Below, piece by piece: positions 11,669 to 27,789 of a DNA stretch of 64,000 nucleotides; position 1 is the stretch's first letter; each line of letters begins with the position of its first letter. This DNA is from Mortierella sp. BCC40632. Its lineage: Eukaryota > Mortierellomycota > Mortierellomycetes > Mortierellales > Mortierellaceae. The DNA lies in the NCBI GenBank assembly GCA_011634665.1, contig WAEK01000009.1, positions 2,161,501-2,225,500 on the forward strand, given 5' to 3'. The translations under genes and the position numbers were made by a program. The notes under the pieces are model-generated. The model was given only the letters and a program-made list of their open reading frames with translations. It made no database searches and had not been told where the DNA came from.

Positions 11669-12331
11669 ATCCATCTCTTGTTCTTCCCCCTCTCCTTGGC
11701 CGTCTCCTGATCCCCGCCCGTCTGGCTCTACGCGGGCCGCATGTCCAGGACACGCCTAGAAATGCCTGAGAAAACCCAGGAGACACCCGTCTTCGCGCGA
11801 CAACCATGCATGACCTCCGCACGTACACAGGAAAAAAAAAAAAAAAAAAAAAAAAAGGATGGGAGCCAACACCATCGTCACGTCTTTCCTCGGGCCCTGG
11901 CATCTTCGTCACAGCGTCGTTATTGCTAGCCCTCGGATCGACAAACAACGGTTGACTTTCACATTCCTGGTTAGGGCCCGACTAGCATCGCGTTGCAGAA
12001 CACACCCATCCAATAGACAAGGCGTTCTATTTCACGCTGGCAAGTCCCAACCGCAACGCTCACTCTTTGTTATTGCCGCTCGTCAGGGTGAGACGAGTCG
12101 CAACAGGGTTGGACGGGACATGGAGGGTGCTGGTAGTGGAGATGGCAGTGGTGGTGGTGGATGAAGAACAAGACGGAGAATGCTCTTTCCTTATTCTTCT
12201 TGGTTAATTCCCCGGACCCCCCAAATCCTTCTCAAGAGTCCTTTATCCTCCTCCCCCCCCCTCCTCCTCCTCCTCTTTTCCCTTGATCAAGCCGTTGAAG
12301 ACTCGCGCGCACGACGCCTCTTCCTTGGCCT
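10260..12331. other. Long intergenic region, simple repeats
   Basis: Space between the starts of the divergent casein kinase and glucanase genes. It contains GTGGTT-type repeats (10337-10395), GA/GT runs (10810-11000), C/T-rich runs (11110-11185), a TTCK tetranucleotide run (11430-11516), (CT)n at about 11621-11664 and A tracts (11830-11856). Reading frames here are repeat translations. The promoters of both neighbours must lie within it; no specific element was identified. Confidence 0.6.
11430..11516. repeat. Tetranucleotide repeat (GTTC/TTTC)
   Basis: Imperfect array of GTTC and TTTC units, about 20 copies. Confidence 0.85.
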
Positions 12332-14625
12332 ATGCAGCAGCCGCATCCAATGGATTCCGACTGCTCGCCAAGGAACCAACAGCCGTCTCTTCCACGCGGA
12401 ATTCTGTCCGATGGCCAAGGATTTCCACCACCCCAACAACCACAAGTACAAGGTCATGAGCAACAGCCGAGGCATCCCCCTTTTCCTCACCAAGACTTGG
12501 CGAATCCGGAGATAGTTCAGAGTGGGAACAGAATCCAGCAGGGCCAAGGTCACTTTCTTCACCCTAGTCCACAGCAATGGCGACAACAGCAGCAACAGCA
12601 GCAACAACAGCAATATCAACAGCAATATCAGCAGCAGCAGCAATACCAGCAGCAGCATCTTCAACAGCAGCAGCAGCAGCAGCAGCAGCTACAACAACTA
12701 CAACAACAACAGCAGATGCCACCGCGCCGCTCGGGAGAGATGATTCGGCAAGAGATATGCGAGAGCATGCCATCTTATCCGCTAGGAATGACAATGCCTG
12801 ACACCATCCATCCTGTGTCCCCCATGGGAGACATGCCTCCGCACGAGGACATCCATGCAGACCCTCCTCTGCAGTCAAGCACGCCTGTTCCGTCCTCCAC
12901 CTCCTCGGTGACTACATGCCAGCCAGCAGGTCCAATGACTCCCAGTGCCCCAGGATCATCTCTTGGCTCTCTCTTCCGACAAAAGCAGCACAAACGTCGG
13001 GCTTCATCCGTTGTCGGCTGGGACTCGGACGATGACGAAGAGGTGGACAAGGCAAGAGCAGAGGTTTCGGGGGAAACATCGTCCCAGCCACCCATGTCAC
13101 ACATGCCCATGAGTGAAAAGAGTGCTTGGCTCCTGAAGCAGGATCGAAAACAAAAGAACATGCGAAATTGTCTCTGCCTCGGCGTCATCCTTTGCTTCCT
13201 CGTTCTGGGCACAATCCTTGCATTTACCTTTAAGGAACAAATCTTTCACAAGGTCCGTGGCACTCCTCGACCAGGTGAAGCTGATGGTGACGGTGGAGAG
13301 AATACTCTTTTCCAAAAGAGTCATGGATCCATCGAGTCGACTTTCCACGTGAACAAGACCATTGTCCCAGATCCTTTGTTGACCAAAGCCTTTTACGGAA
13401 TCGATTACACACCTTCTGGAGCACAAGAGCCAGATTGTCGTGTGAACCTCGGACATGTCATCGAAGATATCAAAGTTCTTTCCCAACTCACCTCTCGGAT
13501 CCGACTCTACGGTATGGCCTGTCGTCAGGCAGAGTTTGTGCTCAAAGCGATTGAGTATCTGGGCCTTCAAGAGATGTTTGTCATTCTCACGCTCTGGGTT
13601 GACCACAATCCAGTCTCATGGGAGAAACAAGCACACAGCTTCTGGAATCTGTTGGACAATGATGCCCTAATGGATGAGATTGACCGTTCGGGGGCTCGAA
13701 TGAAAAGTCGCACGCCTACCACGCGACTGTCTCGGGCTGGTCTCAGGATTGCAGGCATCTCGGTCGGCAATGAGGTCTTGTTCCGAAACGAAGATAACAA
13801 CAAAGGTGACTTTGTTCCTGTAGAGACCTTGGTTGCGTACATTAATGAGGTCCGACGTGGCATCGCTGATAGAGCTGCCACTGCTGCCAGTGCCCCAGCG
13901 ACCGACACGGTCATGCGAGCCCTTGCGCAACATCTTGGTCAACTTCCAGTCTTTTCGTCGGATCTTGGTAGGAATGCACACCAGATCGTGGATTCAGTTG
14001 ACTGGGTCTTGTCCAATATCCATCCCTTCTTTGCGTACCAGGCAGCAGACAAGGCGGCCGACTGGGCGTTTGTCAACTTTAAAAATGAGACGATGCGAGT
14101 GGCAGCAGGGAAGCCGGCGATCATCTCTGAGGTCGGATGGCCGACAGGGCCAACCACAGCTAACCTAGGTAAGTCCCAACTTGGAAGTCAAGACATTTCT
14201 CTTATCCGTTGTCACAACAAAGCCCCGATTTGGAGGTTTTGATTGTTCACCCGATGTGTCCGATGTGTGTTCGAAATGTGTCCGACGTGTGTCTGATACG
14301 TGTGTGTGTGTGTGTGTGTGTGCGTGTGTGTGTGTTTTTCCTTCCTTTTGTCCTACCCCGAGGCTCTCTTTTTCTCCCTCTCTCTCTCGAGCTGACACCT
14401 TCTTTGGATATCGCATGCTGTCTAGGTCCTGCGGTGCCTTCGCTTAGTAACCTGCAGGTGTTTGTCGACACATGGGTGTGTCAGGCGAACAGGAGAAACA
14501 TCCCGTACTACTTCTTTGAGGCATTTGACGAGCCATGGAAGAATTCCATCAACCCTCGCGAGTCCCAGTGGGGCTTGATGACGACCGATAGGAAGCTCAA
14601 AATCAGGGTTCCGACATGTACATGA
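12332..14625 (+). CDS. Type II membrane GH17 glucan endo-1,3-beta-glucosidase (BtgC-like)
   Basis: Two exons, 12332-14168 and 14426-14625, give 678 residues. The N-terminal ~275 residues are a Gln/Pro-rich cytoplasmic tail with a CAG-coded polyglutamine block. A single hydrophobic segment (about residues 278-300) is preceded by Lys/Arg, which predicts a signal-anchor with the catalytic domain outside. The GH17 domain starts at AFYGIDYTPSGAQ. Both catalytic glutamates can be placed: Glu481 in GISVGNE (acid/base) and Glu600 in IISEVGWP (nucleophile). The second exon supplies VFVDTWVCQANRRNIPYYFFE and the C-terminal DEPWK motif. The family cleaves or remodels cell-wall beta-1,3-glucan. The architecture matches Aspergillus BtgC; substrate range is inferred. 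Confidence 0.92.
12573..12720. repeat. CAG/CAA tract coding polyglutamine
   Basis: Dense CAG and CAA codons, read as Gln with occasional Tyr, His and Leu in the glucanase cytoplasmic tail. Confidence 0.85.
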
Positions 14626-17600
14626 TGATGATGACGGTGGAAGTGGTGGTGTTGATATTGATGTTTTTAGTTGTTGTTGTATGTAGATGACTATGGTAAG
14701 GCGGATGGGCCAGATGAGCAAATCGCGGGAAGTAGATTGGGCGTAGCCATCGTCATGTACCTTTTTTTTTTTTTTTTCTTTCTTTCTCTGTTTTGTTTCT
14801 TTCTATTCCTTATTTTTTAAGTAATGGGCTAGATCTCACTCACTCACTCACTCACTCACTCACTCACTCACTACTATTTTAGCTACCTCCTATAGTGTCT
14901 TTTTCCATGAAGGGGCTGCTGGCAATGCCCTTCCTCTTTCTTCTTCTTCATTGCTTCCAAAAAAAAAAAAAAAAACTGACATGTTGGTTACACTTGTGAT
15001 GAACACGCACATCAACACAGCTATCTTGCTAAGCGGGAACCCAGAGATTGACTCGCCAGAGGACGCTCGATCCCTCAAATGCTTATGTGTAGTAGAGACA
15101 CTGCAGACTCTTTTCTATCGAGAAATGGGAGTGGGAGAAGGGGTTGGGGAGCAGGATGGTCTTTTTTACCCCATCTTTTTGCGCTTGCATTTTCATGTTC
15201 AAAGGGTTACCTCACTACGCATTGCATAGGTCGCTTGCTTGGCTCCAGGAGTACCCATGACACGCGTCTCGATAGTGTCCGGGCCTTGTCCATCCAAACA
15301 GTAACAGGCTCTTGACAGGGGGCGGAGGGAAGTCATCTAGCATGGCCGCATTTCCGAGGCAGGTCGAGGTCTTATTGTTCATGCTTACCATCAAACCACA
15401 CACCATAGGGCCTGTCTGTCCTAGGGGACCGTCCTTTCTCCTCTTTGCAGGAGAAAGAGGAGGAGGAGGGGGGAGGGGATTCTTGAGGAGAGTCCAAATG
15501 ACAAATGTGTGTATGCGACTAAAAGGTCTGCAGAGTCTACATGATGAACCCTATGGAGACCCCTCCCCCCTTCTCTTCTCCTCCTACCTTCTCCAGTGTT
15601 GCTAGAATGACAATCATCTCCTTCCGAGCTCTTTCTCTCTCTCTCCCTTTCTCTCTTGCTTTCGTTATGTCGACATCTTGCTTTGTTTATGCATCCAGCA
15701 GTCTACTTTTAACTCCATTCATCCCTTCTTTGACAATGGATGACCGACTCGCAGCGTCCGGGTGGCGGATGATTAGGCTGCGAAAGGGCCACCTTTTCTT
15801 TTTCTTTTCAAAAAAAGAGCCCATCATGTGTCCATTCCCCAAGCTTTGCTTCAAGGGAAAAAAGAAAGAAGGCGGAATAGGACAGAAAGAGGTGGAAAGT
15901 GGCTCGCCTCCCTATCCCTCAATTGAGCAATATCATCCATCTTCTTGTTGTCGGTGGTTCGCCGGATCTAGCCTAGTCCCCGTCCTGGGCCACATCACAG
16001 CCCTTTTTCTTTTTCTTTTTCTTTTTTGCGCGCGCGCGTCCACTCTCAAATGTTGGTTCGGAGAAAGAAAGGAGAGAGAGGGGGAGAGGATAGATGCTGG
16101 CTTGCAGATAAAAAAAAAAAAAAAAAAAAAAAGGTGGTGGTGGTGGTACCGTTTTCGCCTTTTTCCCGATCTAACCATTCGACGGGAGCTTGGAGGTCAA
16201 CCTTCGGATTGGAAAGAGGAGGAGATCACGCTGCTTGAACCATAAACCAACTCAAAGAGGAGCTCTTTCCATTCGCCAGTGTAACACATGCATTGGCCGT
16301 ATGCATGCATGCAGCTCGATCAATCGCTTTTGCGAATCCTTTCACCTCCTGTTGCTTTCAAGCCAAAGAACGAGAGAGGGGACGACGAAATGGATGCGAG
16401 GAGGAGAAGAGATGTCGCAAGAAATAGATGTGATCTGGCGACCCAGAAGCTTGGTCGCTTTCAAGACCCTTGTTCTACTCTTTTGTTCCATGATCTGGTC
16501 GCTGTTGGTATGCTCTCGTGGAGGAAAAAGAAAAAAGAAGAAGAAAAAAAAAGCAGATGCCTGTTGAGGATTTCTCAGTAGACACTCTTGGCTCCACGGC
16601 AATGCTTCTGCGAACTCTACTCTGTTTTTTGCACACGTGGTAGTGGAGAGAGAAAGAGAGAGCGTACCTGTGCTCTTTGTGTCCTCCTCAAGAGGTATCC
16701 ATCGTTGTCAGCGCATCACATCACATCGCATTGCCCTGTTGGTCGTAAGGGACGAGTAGTCCACAGAGTTGCAGATGGCTGGCCTGCTTACCGACATACC
16801 GCTCAATGTCAGCTAACGTCTGTCCTTCGCGCAACCATGGAGCAATTGCATATCCGTCAAAGAGCCAGCTGACCGACAAGGTTACCTCCGCACACGATAC
16901 AAAGTCCGTAAAAAGTCATCCTGCATACACGCCATATCCTTTTGCTCTTCCGTATGGCTCGGCCCTTCGCCTGTGTTTCCGCTTCGCTCAGAGCCTTTTT
17001 GGTCTGGTCTGGCACGCGTCTCTCTCTCTCTCTCTCTCCCCTTCTGGGTAGAGTTTAGCTGGGTTTTTCATGGTTGTCGAGTCCGTCTGTGCCGTGTCTT
17101 GTATGGATTTCCAGCAATGGTATCCGGCAGGCTGGCTGTTATGCGGGAAAATACAATGGACTACATTGCACTCAACGCAGTCTGCACTCTCGCCGGCACT
17201 GTGTTATGTGATCATCGAAGTGTCCCTCTCGTCTTTCTCTCTCTCATTCTCTCTCTCCCCTGTGCGACCGCCGACTTTTGCACACAACCATCCCCCTGTT
17301 TCCTGCTGTCTGTCTGTGTGTCTGGTTGTCTGTCTGTCTTTTTGTGTGTTTGTCTGGCAATCTGACCGTCCTCTCTCCCCTTTTGTATTCCCCTTCTTGT
17401 ACAGTACGCTCCTGCCAGCACTAGACATGAGAACGTAGTCAAAGAGTCAAAACACGCCTTTGCTCTTCAGGTCAACGCTTACCTTTTGTGCGTTGTTTGT
17501 GTGCCAAGCAGACATGGTGGTAACAATGGCCCAAGGTCCCTTTTTTTTTTCTTTCTCCTTTTCATGACCGAGTCAAGACTCGGGACTGGTGTACCTGTCT

Positions 17601-18526
17601 CGACTATGACTGAATCCAAAAAGAGGTAGTAGCTCTTGAAAGCAAATACCACCTCTTCCTCCGATCCCACAATTTTTCTTTCCCTCCTTCTTTCTCACTT
17701 ATCCACATAAGGTTCTCTTGATGGCGGAGACTGAGCAAAGCAACAAAAAAGAGTGCCCTAGGCAAACGACAGTGGAGGAAAAAGATAGAGTATCCCTGGA
17801 TGTTTGACATCACCAGGCAGTCGAAAGTTCTACGGCCTGTCTCGTTGACTAGACTTTAGGCATTCCGCTCCTGTTCTCGTGCGCACAAAATCTCTTTTTT
17901 TTTTTTTTTTTGCGTGTGTCCACCTCCAAGTGTGAGCGGTGAGACTTGAAATCGAGGCGTATATCCGACTTTGGGGCTACCCGTGGTGGATTTCCTCGGT
18001 TCTAATGGTTCCTATGGTCTCGATAGGCCCGGTGGTCTGGTGGAGCACCCTCTACTCCTCTCTCTCCCCAAGGAGAAGGGGAGCCATCGCCGATAGACAG
18101 GGATTCGAGCTTCACCTGGTCCACAGCAAGCCCGGAATCAACGCGTGTCCCTTTCGCTCTGGAAACGACTGGAAAGGGGAATGAGGAATACAAGTGATGT
18201 TTTCCGTTCAATGGTTGGACGGGGATCTTTGCAGATCGCATGGCGCTTCTCGTTTCTCTTTGCCGGCCTTTTGGGTGACTTGAGGGTGTTGCTGTGTATG
18301 TCTTGCCCGCGCCCTTGCCTCTTTTCCTCCTCCTCCACTTTCTCTCTCTCCCCTTCCCCTTCTCCCCCCCCCCCGCGGGTGATTAGCTGCTAATGGCGGG
18401 CTGCGCGTGAGTGAGTTTGCCTCAAAACACCCCTCGAGTCTGCGGCATAAAATGGTTGCTGGCTATAAATGCTTCGGCTATCGCCGCACTCTGGCTTCTG
18501 TCTCTCCTTCTCAGCACTCGTCTCTT

Positions 18527-18594
<68 letters not shown>

Positions 18595-19578
18595 ATTTTC
18601 CTCCTATCTCCCCATCCAAAGACATCCTCTGTCCTCTGTTTTTTGTTTTCTTTGTCATTTGTTTCCATATCCTCGTTTTTCTTGTTCTTCCACGGCTGTT
18701 TTTCTATTCTCTCCCTACCACCTATTGTTGCCCTGCCTATCTTCTCAGTTTCGGACGGCATTCTCTCGCTCTTTTCCCTATCGTCCAGACAAAGGCCTCA
18801 TCTTTATCCGCCCTAAATAAGAAAGAGCGACATCGTAGCGCCTTTCTCTCTCTTTTCCTTCGATCCCCTTGCTTCAATATACCCTTCCTCTACACTTGTC
18901 ATCGCTGCCGCGTCTGCCCACGACCAGTGCTACTGCCACTACTGCCCCAGGCATCATCAACCCCATTGCCATTACCGTCTGTTTAGCCATACCTCCGCTC
19001 TCTTTTTCTTCGCCACACTCTGCTACCCTGCGTTAAGCCGCCCCGCAGCTCTTTTGCCACGACCCCCTTCGCCTCTTTTCGTTCCTCCTCCCCTCCCCTC
19101 TTTGCGCGCGACCTGGTCTTCTTCCAGCCGCTGAATATACCCTCGACCACGTAAAAAGGACTCTGTCTCCCCTGGTCGATTTCTCTTTCTCTTTCCTGTT
19201 CTGTCCCTTGGTCCTCGTTCTCTCCTCTCTCCCAACTCGCGACCTTTTCTCTATTTCATAAAGGACACACACCCCTCCGCCCTTCTCTCCCCTACTACCG
19301 ACACAGGTAAGAATTGATGCTCAGTGCACTTGCCACCGGCCCCAGGCATTGTCCCTCCGCCCGGCCGTTTGTGTTTCCACCCCTCCCCCGCAGCTCCTCA
19401 AGGCTCTCCTGCACGAGGCCTTTGCGCTCCGCACAAACACAAAGGCACCTGTGGGGAATCAAACAACCATCTCGCGTCTTTGTCTTTTTCCTCACCACCG
19501 TTGTCTCTCTTTCTCCTCACTCCTCTTCACTGCAGACTCTATTTGTTCCGCCAACGCGCAGAGTCGTTCTCACTCAGC
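14626..19578. other. About 5 kb without a recognisable gene
   Basis: Read on both strands. Contains T tracts (14762-14777), a (CACT)n run (about 14837-14871), A tracts (16110-16132), CTGT-type repeats (17300-17350) and a (CT)n block (18526-18590). The last ~1 kb (18500-19570) is strongly pyrimidine-rich on the + strand and probably holds the promoter and untranslated leader, possibly with an intron, of the gene at 19579. Longer open frames such as 15541-16245 are compositionally odd, lack homology-like motifs, and were not called. An unrecognised non-coding RNA cannot be excluded. Confidence 0.5.
18526..18590. repeat. (CT)n microsatellite
   Basis: About 32 CT units in the upstream region of the gene at 19579. 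Confidence 0.9.
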
Positions 19579-21996
19579 ATGTCAGGGCCCCATCAAGAAA
19601 CGACCACAGTGACAACTGAAGAGACTACCCCTGTAGTCTTTTCCACTGAAGAGGCAACTGTTCTCCTCTCAGACACCGAAGAGACCGTCGAAGAGACTAT
19701 CGAAGAGACTGTCGAAGTAACGACAACGACAGCAGCAACAGCAACAACTACTGAAACGATCACAGAGGCTGTCACACCCGTGCCAGAGTCAGTGCCGGCG
19801 CTGGCACCAGCACCACCCAAGCCGAGTCGTATTTCACTTGCATTTGCACGGATTTCGAATGGTTGTGGTATGTGCCCCTGTATCCTATATGTCCTCTCAC
19901 TCTCCTCCCCCCCTTCCCTCTCCCTCATGACCTGGCCTCTCCTTTGGTCCTGTTGGCACCTGTCCCGTTCATGCAGACCTCTCTCTTTTTGTGATAACCA
20001 TCGGAAGATGGTCCAATGATTTGACAACAATCTTGGCAAAGCATGCCTCAACAGAGGATGAAGTAGCCCGAATGCATCTCTGCCTTTCCTCTTGGCCCAA
20101 ACCCTCTCCTATCCTTTTCATTGTTCCTCGTCCTTGTCCTCGTCCTCGTCCCCCCCCCTCCTTTTGTCTGGTCCAGCACTCCTTTTGTTGCTAGTCAAGT
20201 CATGCCCACAAAGGCATGTTTGCTCGCAATGCAGGACCCACGCCTACGCCCAGAGCATTTGGTCTCACTTGACTTGTTGAACAAGGACGTACAGTACTTC
20301 TCGGTTCAACTCTGTCCTGTCCTGACCCAACCCTGCCTCTGCCCTTCTCTGCCCTGTCCTGCTCCTTTCTTTCCATGCCGTGTGCCCTTGGTCCTTGGCC
20401 CTTTTTCTTTCTTGGGTGCCTCTTGGCTGCATCGCCTTTCGCTTCCCCCCCTCTTTTGTTTCACGCAGCATGTTTGGTATCGTCACCACGGCTCGCAGGA
20501 ATATATAAAAATATATCATCCTCTCCATTTTTGCTAATACAAACACGCATGAATGATATGCAATTTCAATTGTGCTTCTAGGACTTTGTCTGCATCCGTG
20601 GAAGAATAGCGCGCCTGGCGATTACCACACCCTGGTGGTGACCCCTGGCGACGAAGAAGGCCCACTCCCTGGACAGGAGGGTCCCAGCGAAGGAGGTGTT
20701 GCTGCAGCCTTGGCCATCAGTGACGACTACAAGAATGCAGAGCACTCCGAGTCCACTGAAGTCTCTGTCGAGGGCACGTCCCACATTCGCGAGTCAAAGC
20801 AACAGTTACACGGAGATCAAGAGGAGCAGTTCGTGACCTCCACCATTGTCACCGAGTTCATTCTAGACTCGGACCTGGCAACAAAGACAACGGCGTTTGT
20901 CCAGGACGACGACGTCGACACCGACAGTGATCATGATGACCACACCCAGCCACGTGAGCACCCACAAGAGATTTCTGTCCAAGAAACGATTGTGGAGCGT
21001 AGTATACCCGAGGCAGTCGCTCTGACGGCCGACACGACTGTGACTGGCAAAGATGTAGACGCGCTTCACCTGGATTCGGCGCCTGAGGTTCCAACCAAGG
21101 ATGTTGTCTTTAGCACGACGACCACGACTACGACCACGACCACCAACTCGGTTCCATCTTCACCCACCGCACAACGTGGCTCCACTTTTTCGAGAAAGTT
21201 TTCGCGGCGAAGCGCCTCTCAAAACTCGTCCCAAGCTGGCACACCACCCGGTTCGGGCAACACCTCGCCATTGATGGGTCGGTTTAGCAAATTTACCAAG
21301 AAGATGCGTCCAAGTGAGACTTCGACCACGACGACCACTATCACATCGGCCTCTACTGCCTCGTCCCTCTCATCGTCTCTCCAGTCCAAGGTGGAGTCAC
21401 TCAAGGTGTCGAACGCTAGCTCAGTTCCCATCGCTGTCTTGGACAAATCCATGAAGGATTCGCACCTCGAGGATGGTCCAGTATCGCCTATCAACAGCCC
21501 TTGGACCGAAGGTGGTCTGCCCCTGCCTCAGCAGCAACAACAAGAGCATCGTGGTCGAAAGGAGACGACGACAGTTGTGACTGTCACGACCTTGACAGGT
21601 CAACCCGAGACGGAGGAACCGATGGAACTTCCTGGTCAGCTGACACCTCCCAAGGCACAGCCCGCACCGACCAAGTCGCATCCTTGGACGATCCCCAACC
21701 GGATGGGAAGCTTGAACAAGACTGGACGAGCACCCACGGTAGACAGCACCCATGACGGAAGTGAAGCAGGCAGTGTAGGATCGAGTGCCAAGGACACGAC
21801 CGCATCACCGATGGACCAGAAGCGACGCAAGAGTGTGTTGAAGAAGATTGGCAAGATGATTAACACGATGGGACCCCACAAGAAGACGAGTGATGGGTCG
21901 ACCAGCACGACGTTTAAGCGGATGAGTCGTCAAAGCAGCGTAAACATTACGCCGAGTCCAATTGAAGTTGAAGAGGAGAGGGTACTTGCACACTAA
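19579..21996 (+). CDS. Unrecognised Thr/Ser-rich protein, multi-exon, exon borders partly unresolved
   Basis: Exon 1 from ATG 19579 to 19867 is Thr/Glu/Val/Pro-rich. A second exon starts at 19977 (SLFVITIGRWSNDLTTILAK...) and probably ends near 20055-20090. A third coding block near 20178-20315 (PRLRPEHLVSLDLLNKDVQYF) and a last exon 20582-21996 (HPWKNSAPGDYHTLV, then a long Ser/Thr-rich tail) look real by composition. Phases between the second, third and last exons could not be reconciled with simple GT-AG introns, so a small exon or a base error may be hidden at 20060-20580. The C-terminus has basic clusters (RRKSVLKKIGKM) and many SP/TP sites, as in disordered phosphoproteins. No family was recognised. 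The existence of a gene is fairly certain, its model is not. Confidence 0.55.
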
Positions 21997-22669
21997 GAGT
22001 GTGTGTATAGTAGTCGTTGTCAGGGTTCTTACTGCCTTGTCCTTTTCTTTTTTTCTTTACTTTTTTCTTTTTTTCCATTCCCCTTTGGACGCGCCACTAT
22101 ATCCGCATTCTTCATTTTCAGACGCTCCGACCCCCAAGATAATAGCCATACTACTGTAGTAATAATAAAAGCAAAAAAAACAAAAAAAAACAAAAAACAA
22201 AAATGCTGCTTTACATATTGAACGCGAACGGGTGCGTGCTTGAGTTAAGGAGTGGAGATGGGATGGAGGAAAAGGGTTGGACAATAGTAATGAAGAGATC
22301 ACTTGTGGATCTAATCGGATCAGGGCCAGGCCAGATCAGATCAGATCTGAATGAGATCGGCTGAGACTGCATAAGACATTCACCCAAACGCTCTCTCTCT
22401 CCACGTCTCTTTCTCTCTCACGTTCTCTTTCACGCTTTTTCTCTCTTTTATTTGTACACGCGCTTGCTCTTCTCTCTTTCATCTCTCTTTCTTATCTTCC
22501 TGCTCTTGTCTCCTCTACCTTTGATCTCCACAACTACAACTCTCTCCTTCTCTCCTCCTCCTCTCTCCTCTCGAATACACAGGTCCACGCTTTTTTTTTT
22601 TTTGTTTTTTTTAACCAAAAAGCTCACTCTTCACCACCACCACCACTACTACTACTACCACTTAAAAAA
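21997..22669 (+). promoter_or_regulatory. Upstream region and pyrimidine-rich leader of hexokinase
   Basis: Spacer between two genes on the same strand. Near 22313-22370 there are several GATC-containing repeats; 22390-22610 is almost pure C/T on the + strand, and CAC/CTA repeats precede the ATG. Such C/T-rich leaders recur before several genes of this window. No defined factor site can be named. Confidence 0.45.
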
Positions 22670-25771
<3,102 letters not shown>

Positions 25772-27789
25772 GCTCTAGTGGAAGCTGTTGCTATTTTTTT
25801 TTTTTTTTTGGGTGGGGGGATTATAGTAGATTGTTCCCCTTGGAATTTTTCACTCTTATCTCTAGTAAACCGAGTCAAGAAGCAAATTCACCAAGGGAGA
25901 GATAGAGATAGAGATAAAAAAAAAAAAAAAAAAAAGTGTATTGGTATGATACGAATTAATGTGCAGTCGACAAATTTTCTAGTTGGCATCGTCGCGTGGC
26001 ATTGGTCTGTGTAACCAATAGAGGATGCCCTGACCAATGTACGTACTTTTCCACTCTCCCTCAATGTGGTCATGAAAAAGGGGGGAGGCGAAGTGAGGAG
26101 GAGTGTGTATCTGGCTGGGGATGAGAGAGAGAGGAACCGCGAAACTATAAAAAAAAAGGGGGGTGGGCGGGCGGGCGGGAGGAGGAAAAGATGATATTCT
26201 AGCAAGGAATACCACTCGCTTGATACAAAGACGATCCAGGATTGGACCGACAAGCAAAGAAAGAAAGAAAGAAAAAGGCTCAGAAGGAAATGATAACTCA
26301 GCCTTTCATTGTCCAAGGGGAGAGGGTTGAGGGGAGACGAAGTAGATTTTGATTATGTGTTCCTCTGACTTCATTGACTACTTTTTCTTGACTTGGGACA
26401 AATTCAAAGGAACCCAGCTCAGCTAAAAATGGACGCATAGCCTTCTTCCCCCTCCTCCCTCACTACCCCACTCTTCTCATAACAGAGTTGGGTCCTCGTC
26501 CCACTGTCAGCACTTGGCTCTAATAGGTCCATTCAGAGTTTCACAGGCAAACCGGCAACTGGGCAAAGATGACGGGTCGATTTAATTTTGTGTATCTTTA
26601 ATTTCATAGTGCTCATTCACTCAATTCCACTCAAGGGATTCGCCCTTCCTCCTTCCCTTCTCCTGTCTTTTCGTTTAGGCAAAAGTCTAGCTTGATGAGG
26701 AAAAGGAGAAGAAAAGAAAAGAAAAGAAAAGCTCATCGATGCAAACAGGTGGTAGAGCAAGATGTGATGAGGCGGTTTTTTAAAAGTCTCTTCTCAAGCT
26801 TTCCTTCCTGGTAGTTTCGCTGTATCCAGGCCCCAGAAATATTGAGGAGGAGAGAGATTTGGAAAAAAACAAAAATCGATCAAGTAAGTAATGGTCATAG
26901 GTTCACCAGTCCAGGTGCTCCAAACGCGCCTGTTTTCATTAAATATATATGTTTTTAATTTTACTTTCTTCTGAGGTCCTCGTTAACGCTTGATGACATT
27001 CAGAGAGAGGACCTGGGTCAACTTGCTGACATGATGTGATACTCTTTCAGAATCACCTACCGTTATGAAAGGCAATCGTATATCCAAGATGGTAAAAGAT
27101 GTTCAGCGGGAAAGAACAAGAAAATGCTATTGCTAGCTCGCGTAGGAAATGTAGTGAGACAAAAAGTTGTTATTGTAGACGCATTAGAAAGCTTTGAGTG
27201 CCTTGTACACAGCCACCGCCGCGAGTATTTCTTCACACTCTGGATTATATTTTGTGTATATCATATGTCTTTTGACACCGCCTGTTCTTTCTATCATATC
27301 GAGCAAAAGGAAGAAGAAAAAAGAAGAAAGAAGGGCGCGTTCATTTCTATCTTACTGCATCGGCAAAATTCTCTAGTTGTTGCTGAAAGATAATAAACCA
27401 CTGGATGACCTTGCTCCTGCTTCTTGTAATGACTTGATACCTTTGCGAACATCAAGGACTTGTTAGTTTACTGTGAATGTCTCGAGAAAGAGAGGTCTCA
27501 AGTCACTTCAACTAACGATTCTACTCTATGTCCCTGCCTGACTCGACTTGATAGAACTGCTATCCCTCAATGGCCGAAAAAAAGGCCTTTGTTTTTTCAC
27601 TTGTTTTGCCACTGTTGGTGGTGGTAGGAGCTTCAGCCAGTACTCCGTGCTTCCACCCCAAGAGCGATTGACTGCCCCTAACAGCTCTGTTGGCGAGGGC
27701 TGGGCAGCAGTCCCACCATCACTACCATTTTCCTCGCATTTAGTGAGTTGGTGCTGTCGTCCTTAGGTGTGCCCCCTCTCCCAACCTCC
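25772..27789. other. Intergenic, left flank of the transposon cluster
   Basis: No gene was recognised. It contains T and A tracts (25795-25810, 25918-25935), G-rich runs near 26155-26185 and the left copy of a diverged direct repeat (26483-26935). The right part (26940-27789) is AT-richer and may belong to the Harbinger-type element; its ends were not found. Confidence 0.5.
26483..26935. repeat. Diverged direct repeat, left copy
   Basis: Several blocks recur in the same order and orientation at 33978-34790: AACAGAGTTGGGTC..., GGCAAACCGGCAACT, GAAAAGAAAAG runs, a GTGATGAGGCG/AGTGAGGCG block before TTCCTTCCT, and GAGAGAGATTTGGAAAAAA with GATCAAGTAAG. Spacing differs by insertions. It encodes nothing recognised; it may be an old duplication or a dispersed repeat family. 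Confidence 0.7.

Noticed and set aside
15541..16245. 234-codon open frame in the 5-kb gene-free region
   Set aside because: Composition follows C/T and A tracts, with no domain-like pattern and no splice or start context; probably chance.
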